From Brucella thiophenivorans (GTDB lineage: Bacteria; Pseudomonadota; Alphaproteobacteria; Rhizobiales; Rhizobiaceae): a stretch of 64,000 bases of DNA. Every line of letters starts with the position of its first letter. Within the stretch, counting starts at the first letter, position 1. The translations under genes were made by a program, and so were the position numbers. Below, piece after piece: positions 49,464-57,983 of this stretch. Location: assembly GCF_002252445.1 (NCBI RefSeq), contig NZ_NNRJ01000069.1, positions 1 through 64,000 of the forward strand, read 5' to 3'. Under the pieces are notes generated by a model. That model ran no database searches, was not told the DNA's origin, and saw only the letters and a program-made list of their open reading frames with translations.

Positions 49464-50762
49464 GTCGCCTGAAAGCGCGGCAGGCTTTGGCCCACCATAG
49501 GCCCAGTCGAGCAATTCAATTGTATGCACAATCGGCAGCTTACTGCCTGTTGCGATCTGCGTCATACAACCAATATTGCCGGTCGCAATCAGATCGGCTC
49601 CGGTCGCCTCAATATTCCGAACCTTGCGATCGCGAAGTTTGGTCGCGACCTCCGGCTGCATAATATTGTAGGTGCCCGCCGAACCGCAGCAGAGATGCCC
49701 TTCCAATGGCTCTTTCACCGTGAAACCGGCCTTTGAAAGCAGGTCTTTCGGTTGACGCACAATCTTCTGGCCATGCTGCATGGAGCAAGCCGAATGATAG
49801 GCAACAGTCAGTACCTTCGGCTCTTCTGGTTGCGGCAGTTCGATGGTCGTCAAATATTCGGTAATATCCTTGGCAAGCGATGATACAAGCGCAGCTTTAT
49901 CCTTATAGGCTGGGTCGAGCCGCAGCATATAACCATAATCCTTGATCGTCGTTCCACAGCCCGACGCTGTCACGATAATTGCATCGAGACCGCCTGTCTC
50001 AATTTCCCGCGTCCAGACATCGACATTGTGCCGGGCCTGATCGAGCGCCTGCTCTTCGCGCCCCATGTGGTGAACAAGTGAACCACAGCAGCCTTCATCC
50101 TTCGGTGCCACCACTTCAATGCCAAACCGATTGAGCAATCTCAGTGTTGCGGCATTGATGCCGGGATTAAGCACGGGTTGCGCGCAGCCATTCAGGATCG
50201 CAACACGCCCGCGCTTTTCGCCCTTGGCCACGCTTATTGGTAGAGGATCAGCTTTGGCGGGAAGATTTTGCGGTGCGAGTTCCAGCATGGCTGCGATAGG
50301 CTTCACGCTCGCGTTTTTCCGCATAAGCGGAGCAAATGGTCGCCCGAGTTTGGCGAGCTTGAGTGCAATCCGAAACCGGCCCGGATAGGGCAGAATCTGC
50401 GCCAGCACCCCGCGCAAAAAGCGGTTCATAAATGGACGCTTATAGGTCTTTTCGATATGCACACGCGCATGATCGACGAGATGCATATAATTGACGCCCG
50501 ATGGACAGGTCGTCATGCAGGAAAGGCACGATAAACAGCGATCAACGTGGCGCACGACTTCTTCATCCGCCGGACGTCCGTTTTCGAGCATATCCTTGAT
50601 AAGATAAATGCGTCCGCGTGGACTATCGAGTTCATTGCCAAGCGTCACATAGGTCGGACAGGTCGCCGTGCAGAAGCCGCAATGCACGCATTTACGCAGG
50701 ATTTTATCTGCTTCGCTCACACCCGGATCGAGCAATTGTTCGGGGCTGAAATGGGTCTGCAT
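49452..50762 (-). CDS. glcF: glycolate oxidase iron-sulfur subunit
   Basis: Electron-transfer subunit of the membrane-associated glycolate dehydrogenase GlcDEF. The 436-residue protein has two 4Fe-4S ferredoxin motifs near the N-terminus (CVHCGFCTATCP and CLSCLSCMTTCP, about 26-77) and two CCG domains (GCCGSL near 225, LCCGSAGTY near 360) that bind further iron-sulfur or the partner. The start lies three bases after the glcE stop with GGGAG upstream, so it is part of the glcD-glcE-glcF transcript. Confidence 0.95.
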   Translation of the reverse strand: MQTHFSPEQLLDPGVSEADKILRKCVHCGFCTATCPTYVTLGNELDSPRGRIYLIKDMLENGRPADEEVVRHVDRCLSCLSCMTTCPSGVNYMHLVDHARVHIEKTYKRPFMNRFLRGVLAQILPYPGRFRIALKLAKLGRPFAPLMRKNASVKPIAAMLELAPQNLPAKADPLPISVAKGEKRGRVAILNGCAQPVLNPGINAATLRLLNRFGIEVVAPKDEGCCGSLVHHMGREEQALDQARHNVDVWTREIETGGLDAIIVTASGCGTTIKDYGYMLRLDPAYKDKAALVSSLAKDITEYLTTIELPQPEEPKVLTVAYHSACSMQHGQKIVRQPKDLLSKAGFTVKEPLEGHLCCGSAGTYNIMQPEVATKLRDRKVRNIEATGADLIATGNIGCMTQIATGSKLPIVHTIELLDWAYGGPKPAALSGDLSH

Positions 50763-50765
50763 GGC

Positions 50766-51998
50766 TCACGCTCCCGCCTGCTCAGGATACATACGTCCCG
50801 GATTAAGAATGTTCTCCGGATCAAACTGATGTTTCAGCCGCTGTGAAAGCGCTGAAAGTGCAGCCGGTTGCGGCTCGAACACATCCGTATTGGCGCGTAA
50901 AAATTCCGGTGCACGTATCAGCGTCGCGTGACCGCCGCCATATTTGGCGATCAGCTTCCGCAGTGTCTGCGCTTCAGGCTCGGCTTCCATGCGCATCCAG
51001 ATCAAACCACCTTGCCAATCATAATAGGCATCGACCCCTGCATAGCGACGAAACTCATCAATCATACGCCAGCCTTGTTGTGGTGCCATTGAAACACGCC
51101 AGACTACGCGATTGTCACCAGCCTGCGCGTAGGGCAGCACATCGCGAACTTCTGTCCAAAGCTGTGTCGATTGAGGCTCATCAATGACGTCGATTGTCCC
51201 TGCCCGTCCAAGCAAGGTCTGTAATTGCTTGGCTCTATGCGCGACGGACGGCGCAAAACCTTCCAGCCTAAGAATGGTTGCAGCTTCCCAACCAAGCTTG
51301 CCGTCGAGAAAGCGATTGGCGACAGTGGGCGGCAAATGAGCGCTCGATGCCACTTCCTCGCGCGATCCCATCGCCATAGCCATGACGCGAGCAGCCTGCT
51401 CGTCATCCAGACCGCGAACAGCAAGCGTCACAGAAGTCTCCGGCTTGGGCAGAACCTTGAATGTAACTTCGGTTGCCACCCCCAGCGTGCCCCAGGAATT
51501 GGCCATGCCCTTGGAAAGATCGTAACCGGTGACATTCTTGACGACGCGTCCGCCAGATTTGAACAATTCACCCCGGCCAGAAACCACCCGCACACCCAGG
51601 ATATGATCGCGCGCAGCGCCCGCCTTCAACCGACGCGGCCCCGACAGATTGGCAGCCAACACACCCCCAATTGTGCCGCGACCTGCTTCACCGCCAAGCA
51701 GCGGACCATAATCCATCGGTTCAAAATGAAAGCACTGATTGCTCGCCGCCAGCAATTTTTCAATTTCGGCAACAGGTGTACCGGCCTTCGCCGACAGCAC
51801 CAGCTCATCTGGCTCATAGAGTGTTATGCCTGAAAGCTGCGACAAATCCAGAACATGCCCAGCCTGCACCGGGCGACCTATCCCACGCTTTGAGCCGTTG
51901 CCGATAATCTCCAGCGGCATTGATGTGCCGAGTGCCCACTGGACGGCTTCGACGACACCCAATTCATCCTGCGGTATTAAGGTATTTGCATCAGTCAT
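50766..51998 (-). CDS. glcE: glycolate oxidase FAD-binding subunit
   Basis: A 410-residue subunit of glycolate dehydrogenase with an FAD-binding PCMH-type domain (about 15-190, including LVLSAKAGTPVAEIEKLL, GGEAGRGTIGGVLAAN and KNVTGYDLSKGMANSWGTLGVATEVTFKVLP). The C-terminal half is less conserved, as usual for GlcE. It lies between glcD and glcF. I chose ATG 51998, which has GTGG eight bases before it; an ATG two codons upstream and a GTG at 52010 are alternatives. Confidence 0.93.
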   Translation of the reverse strand: MTDANTLIPQDELGVVEAVQWALGTSMPLEIIGNGSKRGIGRPVQAGHVLDLSQLSGITLYEPDELVLSAKAGTPVAEIEKLLAASNQCFHFEPMDYGPLLGGEAGRGTIGGVLAANLSGPRRLKAGAARDHILGVRVVSGRGELFKSGGRVVKNVTGYDLSKGMANSWGTLGVATEVTFKVLPKPETSVTLAVRGLDDEQAARVMAMAMGSREEVASSAHLPPTVANRFLDGKLGWEAATILRLEGFAPSVAHRAKQLQTLLGRAGTIDVIDEPQSTQLWTEVRDVLPYAQAGDNRVVWRVSMAPQQGWRMIDEFRRYAGVDAYYDWQGGLIWMRMEAEPEAQTLRKLIAKYGGGHATLIRAPEFLRANTDVFEPQPAALSALSQRLKHQFDPENILNPGRMYPEQAGA

Positions 51999-52013
51999 TT
52001 TCATAACCACAGA

Positions 52014-53510
52014 TCAGAAACGCGGAAGGTCGGGGAAGGCCAGCTCGCCGCGATGCACATGCATGCGGCCAAGCTCAGCACAGCGGCGCAATTGCGGAAA
52101 GACCTTGCCGGGATTGAGCAAATGCTTGGCATCAAACGCACATTTGACGCGCATCTGCTGGTCGAGATCTATTTCGTTGAACATCACCGGCATCAAATCG
52201 CGCTTTTCGATACCCACGCCATGTTCGCCGGTCAGCACACCGCCAACCTTCACGCAAAGGCGCAGGATGTCGGCACCGAAATCTTCCGCAGCCTCCAGCT
52301 CTCCGGGAATATTGGCATCATAAAGAATAAGCGGATGCAGATTGCCGTCGCCTGCATGAAACACATTGGCAACACGAAGCCCGTATCTTTCGGATAGCTC
52401 ACGCATACCAGCCAACACACGCGGCAGTTCTTTGCGTGGAATGGTGCCATCCATGCAGAGGTAATCCGGCGAAATGCGCCCCACCGCCGGGAAAGCAGCT
52501 TTACGGCCAGCCCAGAAAGCCAGCCGCTGTTCTTCAGACTGCGAGAGCGTACAAGTCGTCGAGCCATTTTTCAGCGCGATGCTCTCGACCGCTCCGATCA
52601 AATGGTCAACTTCAATCGGTGGCCCATCGAGTTCGACGATCAGCAGTGCCTCGACATCAAGCGGATAGCCAACACGAACAAAGTCTTCGGCTGCGCGAAT
52701 GGCAGGCCGGTCCATCATTTCCATACCACCCGGAATGATCCCTGCGCCGATAATATCGGCCACGCATTGCCCCGCCTGCTCACTCGATGGAAAGCCGACC
52801 ATGACAGCACGCGCTGTTTCAGGCTTCTGCAGGATACGAACGGTGATTTCCGTCAACACCCCGAGCAGACCTTCCGAGCCGGTCATCAGCCCCAAAAGAT
52901 CATAACCTTCGCTATCAAGATGCTTACCGCCAAGGCGCAGGACTTCGCCAGTTATCAGCACCATTTCAATGCCAAGCACGTTATTGGCGGTGAGACCATA
53001 CTTCAGGCAATGCACGCCACCAGCATTCTCCGCAACATTGCCGCCAATCGAACAAGCAATCTGTGATGACGGGTCAGGCGCATAGTAAAAACCTTCATGC
53101 TCAACAGCTTTTGTAATGCCGAGATTCGTTACCCCCGGCTGTACGACTGCAACGCGATTGGGGTAGTCAATCTCGAGAATACTATTGAACCGAGACATAA
53201 CAAGCAGTACGGCGTCTACCAATGGCATCGAACCACCGGAGAGCGATGTGCCAGCACCACGCGGCACAACGCGGATTTCGTTGTCATGACAATAGCGCAG
53301 AACCGCTGAGACCTGCTCGACGGTTTCCGGCAGAACAACGACCAGCGGCAGAGAACGATGCGCCGTCAGCCCATCGCTCTCAAACACCCGCATCGCGTTA
53401 ACGCTATCGACAACGCCCTCACCCGGCACGATTGCTCTCAAATCGCGCACAATCTGCTCGCGGCGCCCAAGAACGGCAGCGCTTGGCTCCGGCATAATCA
53501 ATCCGCTCAT
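52014..53510 (-). CDS. glcD: glycolate oxidase catalytic subunit
   Basis: FAD-dependent subunit that oxidises glycolate to glyoxylate. The 498-residue protein has the PCMH FAD domain (RVVPRGAGTSLSGGSMPL near 80-97; GGNVAENAGGVHCLKYG near 155) and the C-terminal FAD-oxidase domain with FHAGDGNLHP and GEHGVGIEKR. ATG 53510 is chosen, with GGAGGG four bases upstream; the frame is open 14 codons further. It heads glcDEF and is divergent from a LysR regulator, with a perfect 6-bp dyad between them. Confidence 0.95.
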   Translation of the reverse strand: MSGLIMPEPSAAVLGRREQIVRDLRAIVPGEGVVDSVNAMRVFESDGLTAHRSLPLVVVLPETVEQVSAVLRYCHDNEIRVVPRGAGTSLSGGSMPLVDAVLLVMSRFNSILEIDYPNRVAVVQPGVTNLGITKAVEHEGFYYAPDPSSQIACSIGGNVAENAGGVHCLKYGLTANNVLGIEMVLITGEVLRLGGKHLDSEGYDLLGLMTGSEGLLGVLTEITVRILQKPETARAVMVGFPSSEQAGQCVADIIGAGIIPGGMEMMDRPAIRAAEDFVRVGYPLDVEALLIVELDGPPIEVDHLIGAVESIALKNGSTTCTLSQSEEQRLAFWAGRKAAFPAVGRISPDYLCMDGTIPRKELPRVLAGMRELSERYGLRVANVFHAGDGNLHPLILYDANIPGELEAAEDFGADILRLCVKVGGVLTGEHGVGIEKRDLMPVMFNEIDLDQQMRVKCAFDAKHLLNPGKVFPQLRRCAELGRMHVHRGELAFPDLPRF

Positions 53511-53553
53511 ATGACCCTCCGCCCCAAGCCCTTTATTACTCGCGTTGATCAAG

Positions 53554-53572
53554 TGGTAATATTATTTTACCA
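53554..53572. promoter_or_regulatory. dyad operator between glcD and the LysR gene
   Basis: TGGTAA (53554-53559) and TTACCA (53567-53572) are perfect inverted repeats with a 7-base spacer. The T at 53557 and A at 53569 give the T-N11-A of LysR sites. The adjacent gene encodes a LysR protein and the other flank is the glcDEF promoter. Confidence 0.6.
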
Positions 53573-53685
53573 ATCGGCAAATGGCTAAACAGTTTTCACG
53601 CTGCGGCATAATCGCCTTGCGATCCCTTACGCGCCTCGGCTAGATGAGTCTCAGGACTATCCGCCGGGGAGAATTGGAAACTATC

Positions 53686-54612
53686 ATGATGAGCAGTCTG
53701 GCCGATATGGAGATTTTCGCACGTGTTGTCGCAACCGGCAGCATGTCGGCAGCCGCACGCGATTTAGGACTGTCACCAGCAGTTGTTTCCAAAAGGCTGG
53801 GTCGCCTTGAAGAACGTCTCGGCACGCGGCTTTTGCAGCGAACAACCCGCCAGATTGCTTTGACCGAAGCAGGCCAAGGCTATTATGAACGCGTTCTCGG
53901 TATTCTCGGTAACATCGAAGAAGCAGAAGCCTTTGTCGCCCGACGCTCGGCCAATGCCCGAGGCACGCTGAAAATCTCCGCTCCCACCACTTTCGGACGT
54001 ATGCATATTGCGCCTTATCTGGTGCCATTCATGCGCGCCAATTCCGACCTCACCGTCAATATGCAGCTTTCGGACGAGATGGTCGATATTGTCGGTGACG
54101 GTTATGATCTCGCCATTCGCATTGGCGAATTGTCCGACTCGACCCTTGTGGCCCGCCGTCTTGCACCTGTGCGGCGCATATTGGTGGCTTCACCGGCTTA
54201 TGTTACTGAGCGCGGCACACCACAGGCAATTGAAGACCTCTCCCAACACATCTGCCTGGCGCCGCATAACAATGATCCTTGGCGGCTTGAAGGCCCAAAA
54301 GGTCCGATCACCATTCGTCCCGTCGGCCCACTTCAGACCAATTCGAGCGAGCTGGTGCGCGAAGCTGTGCTTGCAGGTCTTGGCATTGCGCAACGTTCAA
54401 CATGGGATGTGGGGCCGGATCTTGCCGCTGGAAAGCTGGTGCAGGTATTGCCTGAATATGCGGCGTCACGAAATGTCGCTGTACATGCAGTCTATCCCTC
54501 AAAACAATTTTTGCCCGCCAAAGTGAGACTTTTCATCGACTATCTGGCCGATCTTTACGGCCCTGTTCCCTATTGGGAAAGCGGCAGCACTCCACAAGGC
54601 ATATCTAAATAA
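53686..54612 (+). CDS. LysR family transcriptional regulator
   Basis: A 308-residue regulator of the CrgA/DmlR type. The winged HTH lies at about residues 5-63 (FARVVATGSMSAAARDLGLSPAVVSKRLGRLEERLG), followed by a periplasmic-binding-protein-like effector domain. It is divergent from glcDEF across a 175-bp gap that holds a T-N11-A dyad, so it is the likely regulator of glycolate use; the effector could be glycolate or glyoxylate, which is inference. ATG 53686 is chosen; the frame is open 14 codons upstream without a fitting site. Confidence 0.9.
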   Translation: MMSSLADMEIFARVVATGSMSAAARDLGLSPAVVSKRLGRLEERLGTRLLQRTTRQIALTEAGQGYYERVLGILGNIEEAEAFVARRSANARGTLKISAPTTFGRMHIAPYLVPFMRANSDLTVNMQLSDEMVDIVGDGYDLAIRIGELSDSTLVARRLAPVRRILVASPAYVTERGTPQAIEDLSQHICLAPHNNDPWRLEGPKGPITIRPVGPLQTNSSELVREAVLAGLGIAQRSTWDVGPDLAAGKLVQVLPEYAASRNVAVHAVYPSKQFLPAKVRLFIDYLADLYGPVPYWESGSTPQGISK

Positions 54613-54660
54613 TAGACGGAGCGGACATGATTGCGTATGAACGCGGTCCGGCTCGAATAC

Positions 54661-54757
54661 CAATGCGCTGAGATGCTACCGCATCACGCATTGAAAAAAT
54701 TCAATCGCCGCTCAGGCTTAACCAAAGCCCGATGAGTTTCACTCAACGGGCTTTGGT
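54661..54757. repeat. two palindromes after the LysR gene
   Basis: The first has arms CAATGCG (54661-54667) and CGCATTG (54687-54693) with an inner GATGC-tacc-GCATC stem. The second has arms ACCAAAGCCCG (54721-54731) and CGGGCTTTGGT (54747-54757) with inner GAGT/ACTC. No T run follows either, so they need not be terminators. They fill the 192-bp gap before the next gene. Confidence 0.7.
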
Positions 54758-54804
54758 ATAAGGCATTAGCCTAAACCACGGCCAAAGAAAATTAAGGAAT
54801 GAAA

Positions 54805-55092
54805 ATGAACAAAGCTCCCCGCCTTATTCTAGCACTCGTCACCGCCGTTATCGTTGGCTGCGGCTTTATGTTTTACGACAAGTCGCGCGGGGCTGAATGG
54901 GTTGTCTCTCCCCAGCAGATCGAGCAGGCAAAAGCTGAAGGAAAAACAGGCTTTGAAAGCCGTCCGGGTACTGTAACCGTGCTTCCAATCCGCAGTGAAA
55001 CTGCCGATGTACTGCCTTTCAAATGGGCGATGTTTGGCCTTGTCGCCGGTCTGGTTGTTTTCGTGAGAACCCGCAAGCGTAAGACTGCCTGA
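54805..55092 (+). CDS. small membrane protein, hypothetical
   Basis: A 95-residue protein with two hydrophobic segments, at about 5-23 (LILALVTAVIVGCGFMF) and 71-86 (FKWAMFGLVAGLVVFV), followed by a basic end RTRKRKTA. The loop between them (about 45 residues, rich in E, Q and V) would face the periplasm if the basic end is inside. I do not recognise a family. ATG 54805 has AAGGA six bases upstream; an earlier ATG two codons before is less well placed. It is monocistronic, with a terminator behind it. Confidence 0.75.
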   Translation: MNKAPRLILALVTAVIVGCGFMFYDKSRGAEWVVSPQQIEQAKAEGKTGFESRPGTVTVLPIRSETADVLPFKWAMFGLVAGLVVFVRTRKRKTA

Positions 55093-55111
55093 TAACAGAC
55101 TTCAACGTTCC

Positions 55112-55142
55112 AAACCCCGGATGCATCGCTTCCGGGGTTTTT
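55112..55142 (+). terminator. terminator after the small membrane protein gene
   Basis: AAACCCCGGA (55112-55121) pairs with TCCGGGGTTT (55131-55140), followed by T residues. Confidence 0.92.
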
Positions 55143-55199
55143 GTTTATGCGTTTCAGAGAAACGTTGCCGTAACCTCCGCTTGGAGCTAGTTTGCGACC

Positions 55200-56000
55200 A
55201 TGACCGAACCAGTGTTTTCCCGCATTCTCGCAAGCCGTACGGCAGATGATGTCGTGCATCAGATCGAGAGCCTGATCCTTGAAGGTGTTCTGCGCGGTGG
55301 CGATAAGCTTCCGGGTGAGCGCGACCTTGCTCTACAGCTCGATATTTCACGCCCTATCCTGCGCGATGCGCTGAAAAGACTGGAAACAGCAGGCCTTCTC
55401 ACATCACGTCATGGTGGCGGAACTTTTGTCGCCGATGTCATCGGACCGGTTTTCAGTCCGCCTGTTGTAAAGCTTTTTGCAGAACACCGAAAGGCAACGA
55501 CCGACTATCTCGAATATCGTCGTGAGATCGAAAGCATTGCTGCCGAATATGCAACGCTGCGCGCAACTTCTGCCGATAAAGCGTTGCTTACCGAAATCAT
55601 GACCGCAATGGAAGACGCTAATAGCGCCAACGATCTTGATACAGGTGCTCAGCTTGATGTCGAGTTTCACAATGCCATTGGCGAAGCCGCGCACAATATC
55701 GTTCTGCTGCATACATTGCGCTCCTGCTATCAGTTACTCAAAGACGGTGTTTTCTACAATCGAAGCCTGATTTACAGCTATCCCGGCGTGGCTGACATGC
55801 TGCTGTCACAGCATCGCGCCATTTACGACGCTGTGATTGCAGGCAACCCGCAAGCAGCACGCGAGGCGGTGAAAAAGCATATCCGGTTTGTCGAACAGGC
55901 AACCAACGACCGCGAACTCAACGACGAGCGTGAGCGCGTATCGCGACTGCGCTATCGTCAGCGCGCTGGAAAAGACGTGAAAGAGAGCGGCGATTCATGA
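55200..56000 (+). CDS. FadR/GntR family transcriptional regulator
   Basis: A 266-residue regulator of the FadR subgroup of GntR. The winged HTH is at about 10-75 (LILEGVLRGGDKLPGERDLALQLDISRPILRDALKRLETAGLLTSRHGGGTFV). The C-terminal all-helical FCD domain (about 100-240) has the metal-binding D/H pattern, with D144-like VEFHNAIGEAAHN and the H-rich helix MLLSQHRAIYDAV. Such regulators sense carboxylates, for example lactate, pyruvate or glycolate. Its stop overlaps the next gene by four bases. Its target is not known; the glc operon nearby is a candidate, but LysR adjacency makes that less likely. Confidence 0.9.
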   Translation: MTEPVFSRILASRTADDVVHQIESLILEGVLRGGDKLPGERDLALQLDISRPILRDALKRLETAGLLTSRHGGGTFVADVIGPVFSPPVVKLFAEHRKATTDYLEYRREIESIAAEYATLRATSADKALLTEIMTAMEDANSANDLDTGAQLDVEFHNAIGEAAHNIVLLHTLRSCYQLLKDGVFYNRSLIYSYPGVADMLLSQHRAIYDAVIAGNPQAAREAVKKHIRFVEQATNDRELNDERERVSRLRYRQRAGKDVKESGDS

Positions 56001-56749
56001 GTGGCCTTACCCTAAAGGATGCGAAAGGCCCGGAAGGTATCCGGCTTTACGCCATTGGCGACGTGCATGGTCGCCTCGACCTTTTGCAGGATATGCATGG
56101 GCTGATCCGCGCCGATATTGACCGTAATCCAACGCATGACTGGCGCATCATTCACCTTGGCGATTATATCGACCGAGGACCGAATTCCAAAGGTGTGATG
56201 GATTTTCTGATTCATGCCTCAACGCACGATCCCCGCATTCTCTCGCTGCTCGGCAATCATGATGATGGCTTCCTGCATTATCTTGCAACGGGGGACACAA
56301 CCGGTATTTTTGCCGATCATGGCGGCAGTGACACCGCACTTTCTTATGGCGTTGAGGTTGATTTTAACGACCCTCAATCAGCAGCGAGCGCATATAAACA
56401 TCTTATGCAGACGGTTCCACACGCCCATATAGACTATATTCACGCCATGCCGCGTTCATTGAGCTTTGGAGATTTCTTTTTCTGCCATGCCGGCATCAAT
56501 CCCGCTTTGCCACTCGACGCACAAGACCCGGATGAACTGATCTGGATCAGAACGCCTTTCCTTAAATGGACCGATCCATTGGAAAAGGTCATTATTCACG
56601 GACATACGCCGCAAAGTGCAGTCGACGTGCAGCCCAATCGGGTCAATCTCGATACTTATGCCTGGAGAAACGGGAAGCTGTCGGCCATCGTTATCGAAGG
56701 TCTGGAAAAGTATTTTCTGGAGGCGACCGGTCCAGCCGCCGCTCCTTAA
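55997..56749 (+). CDS. metallophosphoesterase, PPP-type serine/threonine phosphatase-like
   Basis: A 250-residue enzyme with the dimetal PPP fold. GDVHGRLD (21-28), GDYIDRGP (55-62) and GNHDDG (86-91) are the three metal-binding motifs, and HGHTP near 206 completes the set. The family includes Lambda-phosphatase-like and ApaH-like enzymes; the pattern is closest to bacterial PrpA/PrpB-type protein phosphatases. The start overlaps the FadR-type gene by ATGA, so both are translated together; a shared regulatory purpose is possible but not shown. Confidence 0.9.
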   Translation: MSGLTLKDAKGPEGIRLYAIGDVHGRLDLLQDMHGLIRADIDRNPTHDWRIIHLGDYIDRGPNSKGVMDFLIHASTHDPRILSLLGNHDDGFLHYLATGDTTGIFADHGGSDTALSYGVEVDFNDPQSAASAYKHLMQTVPHAHIDYIHAMPRSLSFGDFFFCHAGINPALPLDAQDPDELIWIRTPFLKWTDPLEKVIIHGHTPQSAVDVQPNRVNLDTYAWRNGKLSAIVIEGLEKYFLEATGPAAAP

Positions 56750-56751
56750 AA

Positions 56752-56889
56752 TTAACGCGCGCTGGAAATGCCGTAGCCGTCGGTGGAAGTCATGCTGTTA
56801 CCAGCATCGACTGTGAAAATGCCAACGGCCATGAACACGATCGCAGAAATCATCAGGACGGTGAGAAGTGCGGCATGCTTAGCGGTCAT
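56752..56889 (-). CDS. 45-residue single-span membrane peptide
   Basis: Starts at ATG 56889 and ends at TAA 56752. The peptide begins MTAKHAALLTVLMISA, forms one hydrophobic helix of about 20 residues (about 7-27) and has a short polar tail with TSTDGYGISSAR. A GAG-containing stretch lies about nine bases upstream. It is too short for the usual gene finders. Its end meets the convergent phosphatase stop with only two bases between. It probably is an inner-membrane peptide of unknown role. The surrounding gap to 57203 holds copy f of the repeat. Confidence 0.6.
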   Translation of the reverse strand: MTAKHAALLTVLMISAIVFMAVGIFTVDAGNSMTSTDGYGISSAR

Positions 56890-57106
56890 GATCGAAAACT
56901 CTTTTGAAGGCTACCAGGGTTCTGGAAACCGAGCTTTCATAGGGCCAAGGCTTGCACCTTGTCCGACCATTTCCCGCCCGGAACGAGGCCCCAGTTACAC
57001 CTGAAAAAAGTTACCCGCAACTGAACGCGGGAGCTACAATTGTCTCTTTCCAAGGGAAAAGTCCAAATGCTTTGCGGCTGTGGCAAAGTCGCAACGGATT
57101 AACCCA

Positions 57107-57151
57107 GCATGTCTCCCAAAAGTGGGAACCGGTTTCGGGGTAAAGACATGC
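57107..57151. repeat. dispersed intergenic palindrome, copy f
   Basis: Arms GCATGTCT (57107-57114) and AGACATGC (57144-57151) enclose AAAAGTGGGAACCGGTTTC, the reverse of the copy d core with the same outer sequence type. It lies between the 45-residue peptide gene and the amidotransferase gene. Confidence 0.85.
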
Positions 57152-57203
57152 GTAAAAGCAAAAAACGAAAGCCTGTTGCAGCACCAACCTAATGCGACAC
57201 GCT

Positions 57204-57902
57204 TTAGATGACATTGATCCAAGCCCTCGCAAGAGCAGCTCCGGCACTATCGGCAGCAACACCTGACCGCTCTAAGTTTGCTGGAAATTGAACCGCCCAT
57301 TCAGGATCGAAACCGGCAATGAAATCTCTTAATGATTCACTCCATTCGGTGACCAGCTTGCTATCAGCTTCGAAATGAAACTGTGTGCCATAGACCGCAC
57401 GTCCAATCCGATAAGCCTGATGCGCCGTCATATCGCTGACCGCCATATGAACGCCACCTTCGGGCAGCGAAAATGTATCGCGATGCCAGTGAAAAATCGG
57501 AAAGGCTGAGCCTGCCGCAGCAAGCACTGGATCGCTTTTGCCTTCTTCGGTCAGGCGCACTTCATGCCAACCGAATTCCATGGGCCGATCCAAAATATTC
57601 TCACCACCATAAGCGCGCGCGACAAGCTGACTGCCAAGGCAAATACCAAGCAAGGCCTTATCTTTATCACCAAAAGCGCGAATGAGTTTGAGCAGATCAG
57701 GGAAGTAAGGGCATTCGCCATCCGCAAGCGCGTTCTGTTCGCCGCCCAACACAATAAGCGCCTGATGGTCGCTGTCATCGCGTGGCAGCGCATCGCCGCG
57801 ATAGACATGCCGAAGATCAATCGAATATCCCGCTTCAATCAGTAAAGGCTCAATCTGTCCAAGACCTGAATCGGGATAATTCTGAATGACCAATATGCTC
57901 AT
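57204..57902 (-). CDS. class I glutamine amidotransferase-like protein
   Basis: A 232-residue GATase. The nucleophile C88 lies in LLGICLGSQ and the triad histidine and glutamate in TQFHFEA near 170, so the glutaminase site is complete. The sequence resembles stand-alone GMP-synthase-like amidotransferases (the 'GuaA-like GATase domain' genes) that act on small substrates such as gamma-glutamyl compounds; the acceptor is unknown. GGAG lies seven bases before ATG 57902. It is followed by a repeat and is not part of an evident operon. Confidence 0.88.
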   Translation of the reverse strand: MSILVIQNYPDSGLGQIEPLLIEAGYSIDLRHVYRGDALPRDDSDHQALIVLGGEQNALADGECPYFPDLLKLIRAFGDKDKALLGICLGSQLVARAYGGENILDRPMEFGWHEVRLTEEGKSDPVLAAAGSAFPIFHWHRDTFSLPEGGVHMAVSDMTAHQAYRIGRAVYGTQFHFEADSKLVTEWSESLRDFIAGFDPEWAVQFPANLERSGVAADSAGAALARAWINVI

Positions 57903-57945
57903 TACCAAGCTCCGATAGCGCTAATTTGAGTAGGTTGCTAACACG

Positions 57946-57972
57946 AAAAAAGCCCGGATGACAGCCGGCCTT
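57946..57972 (-). terminator. terminator after the efflux operon
   Basis: On the minus strand AAGGCCGG pairs with CCGGGCTT (one mismatch) and is followed by TTTTTT. It lies directly after the HlyD-like gene and serves the MarR-FUSC-DUF1656-HlyD run. Confidence 0.7.
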
Positions 57973-57983
57973 CCTTCTGATTA

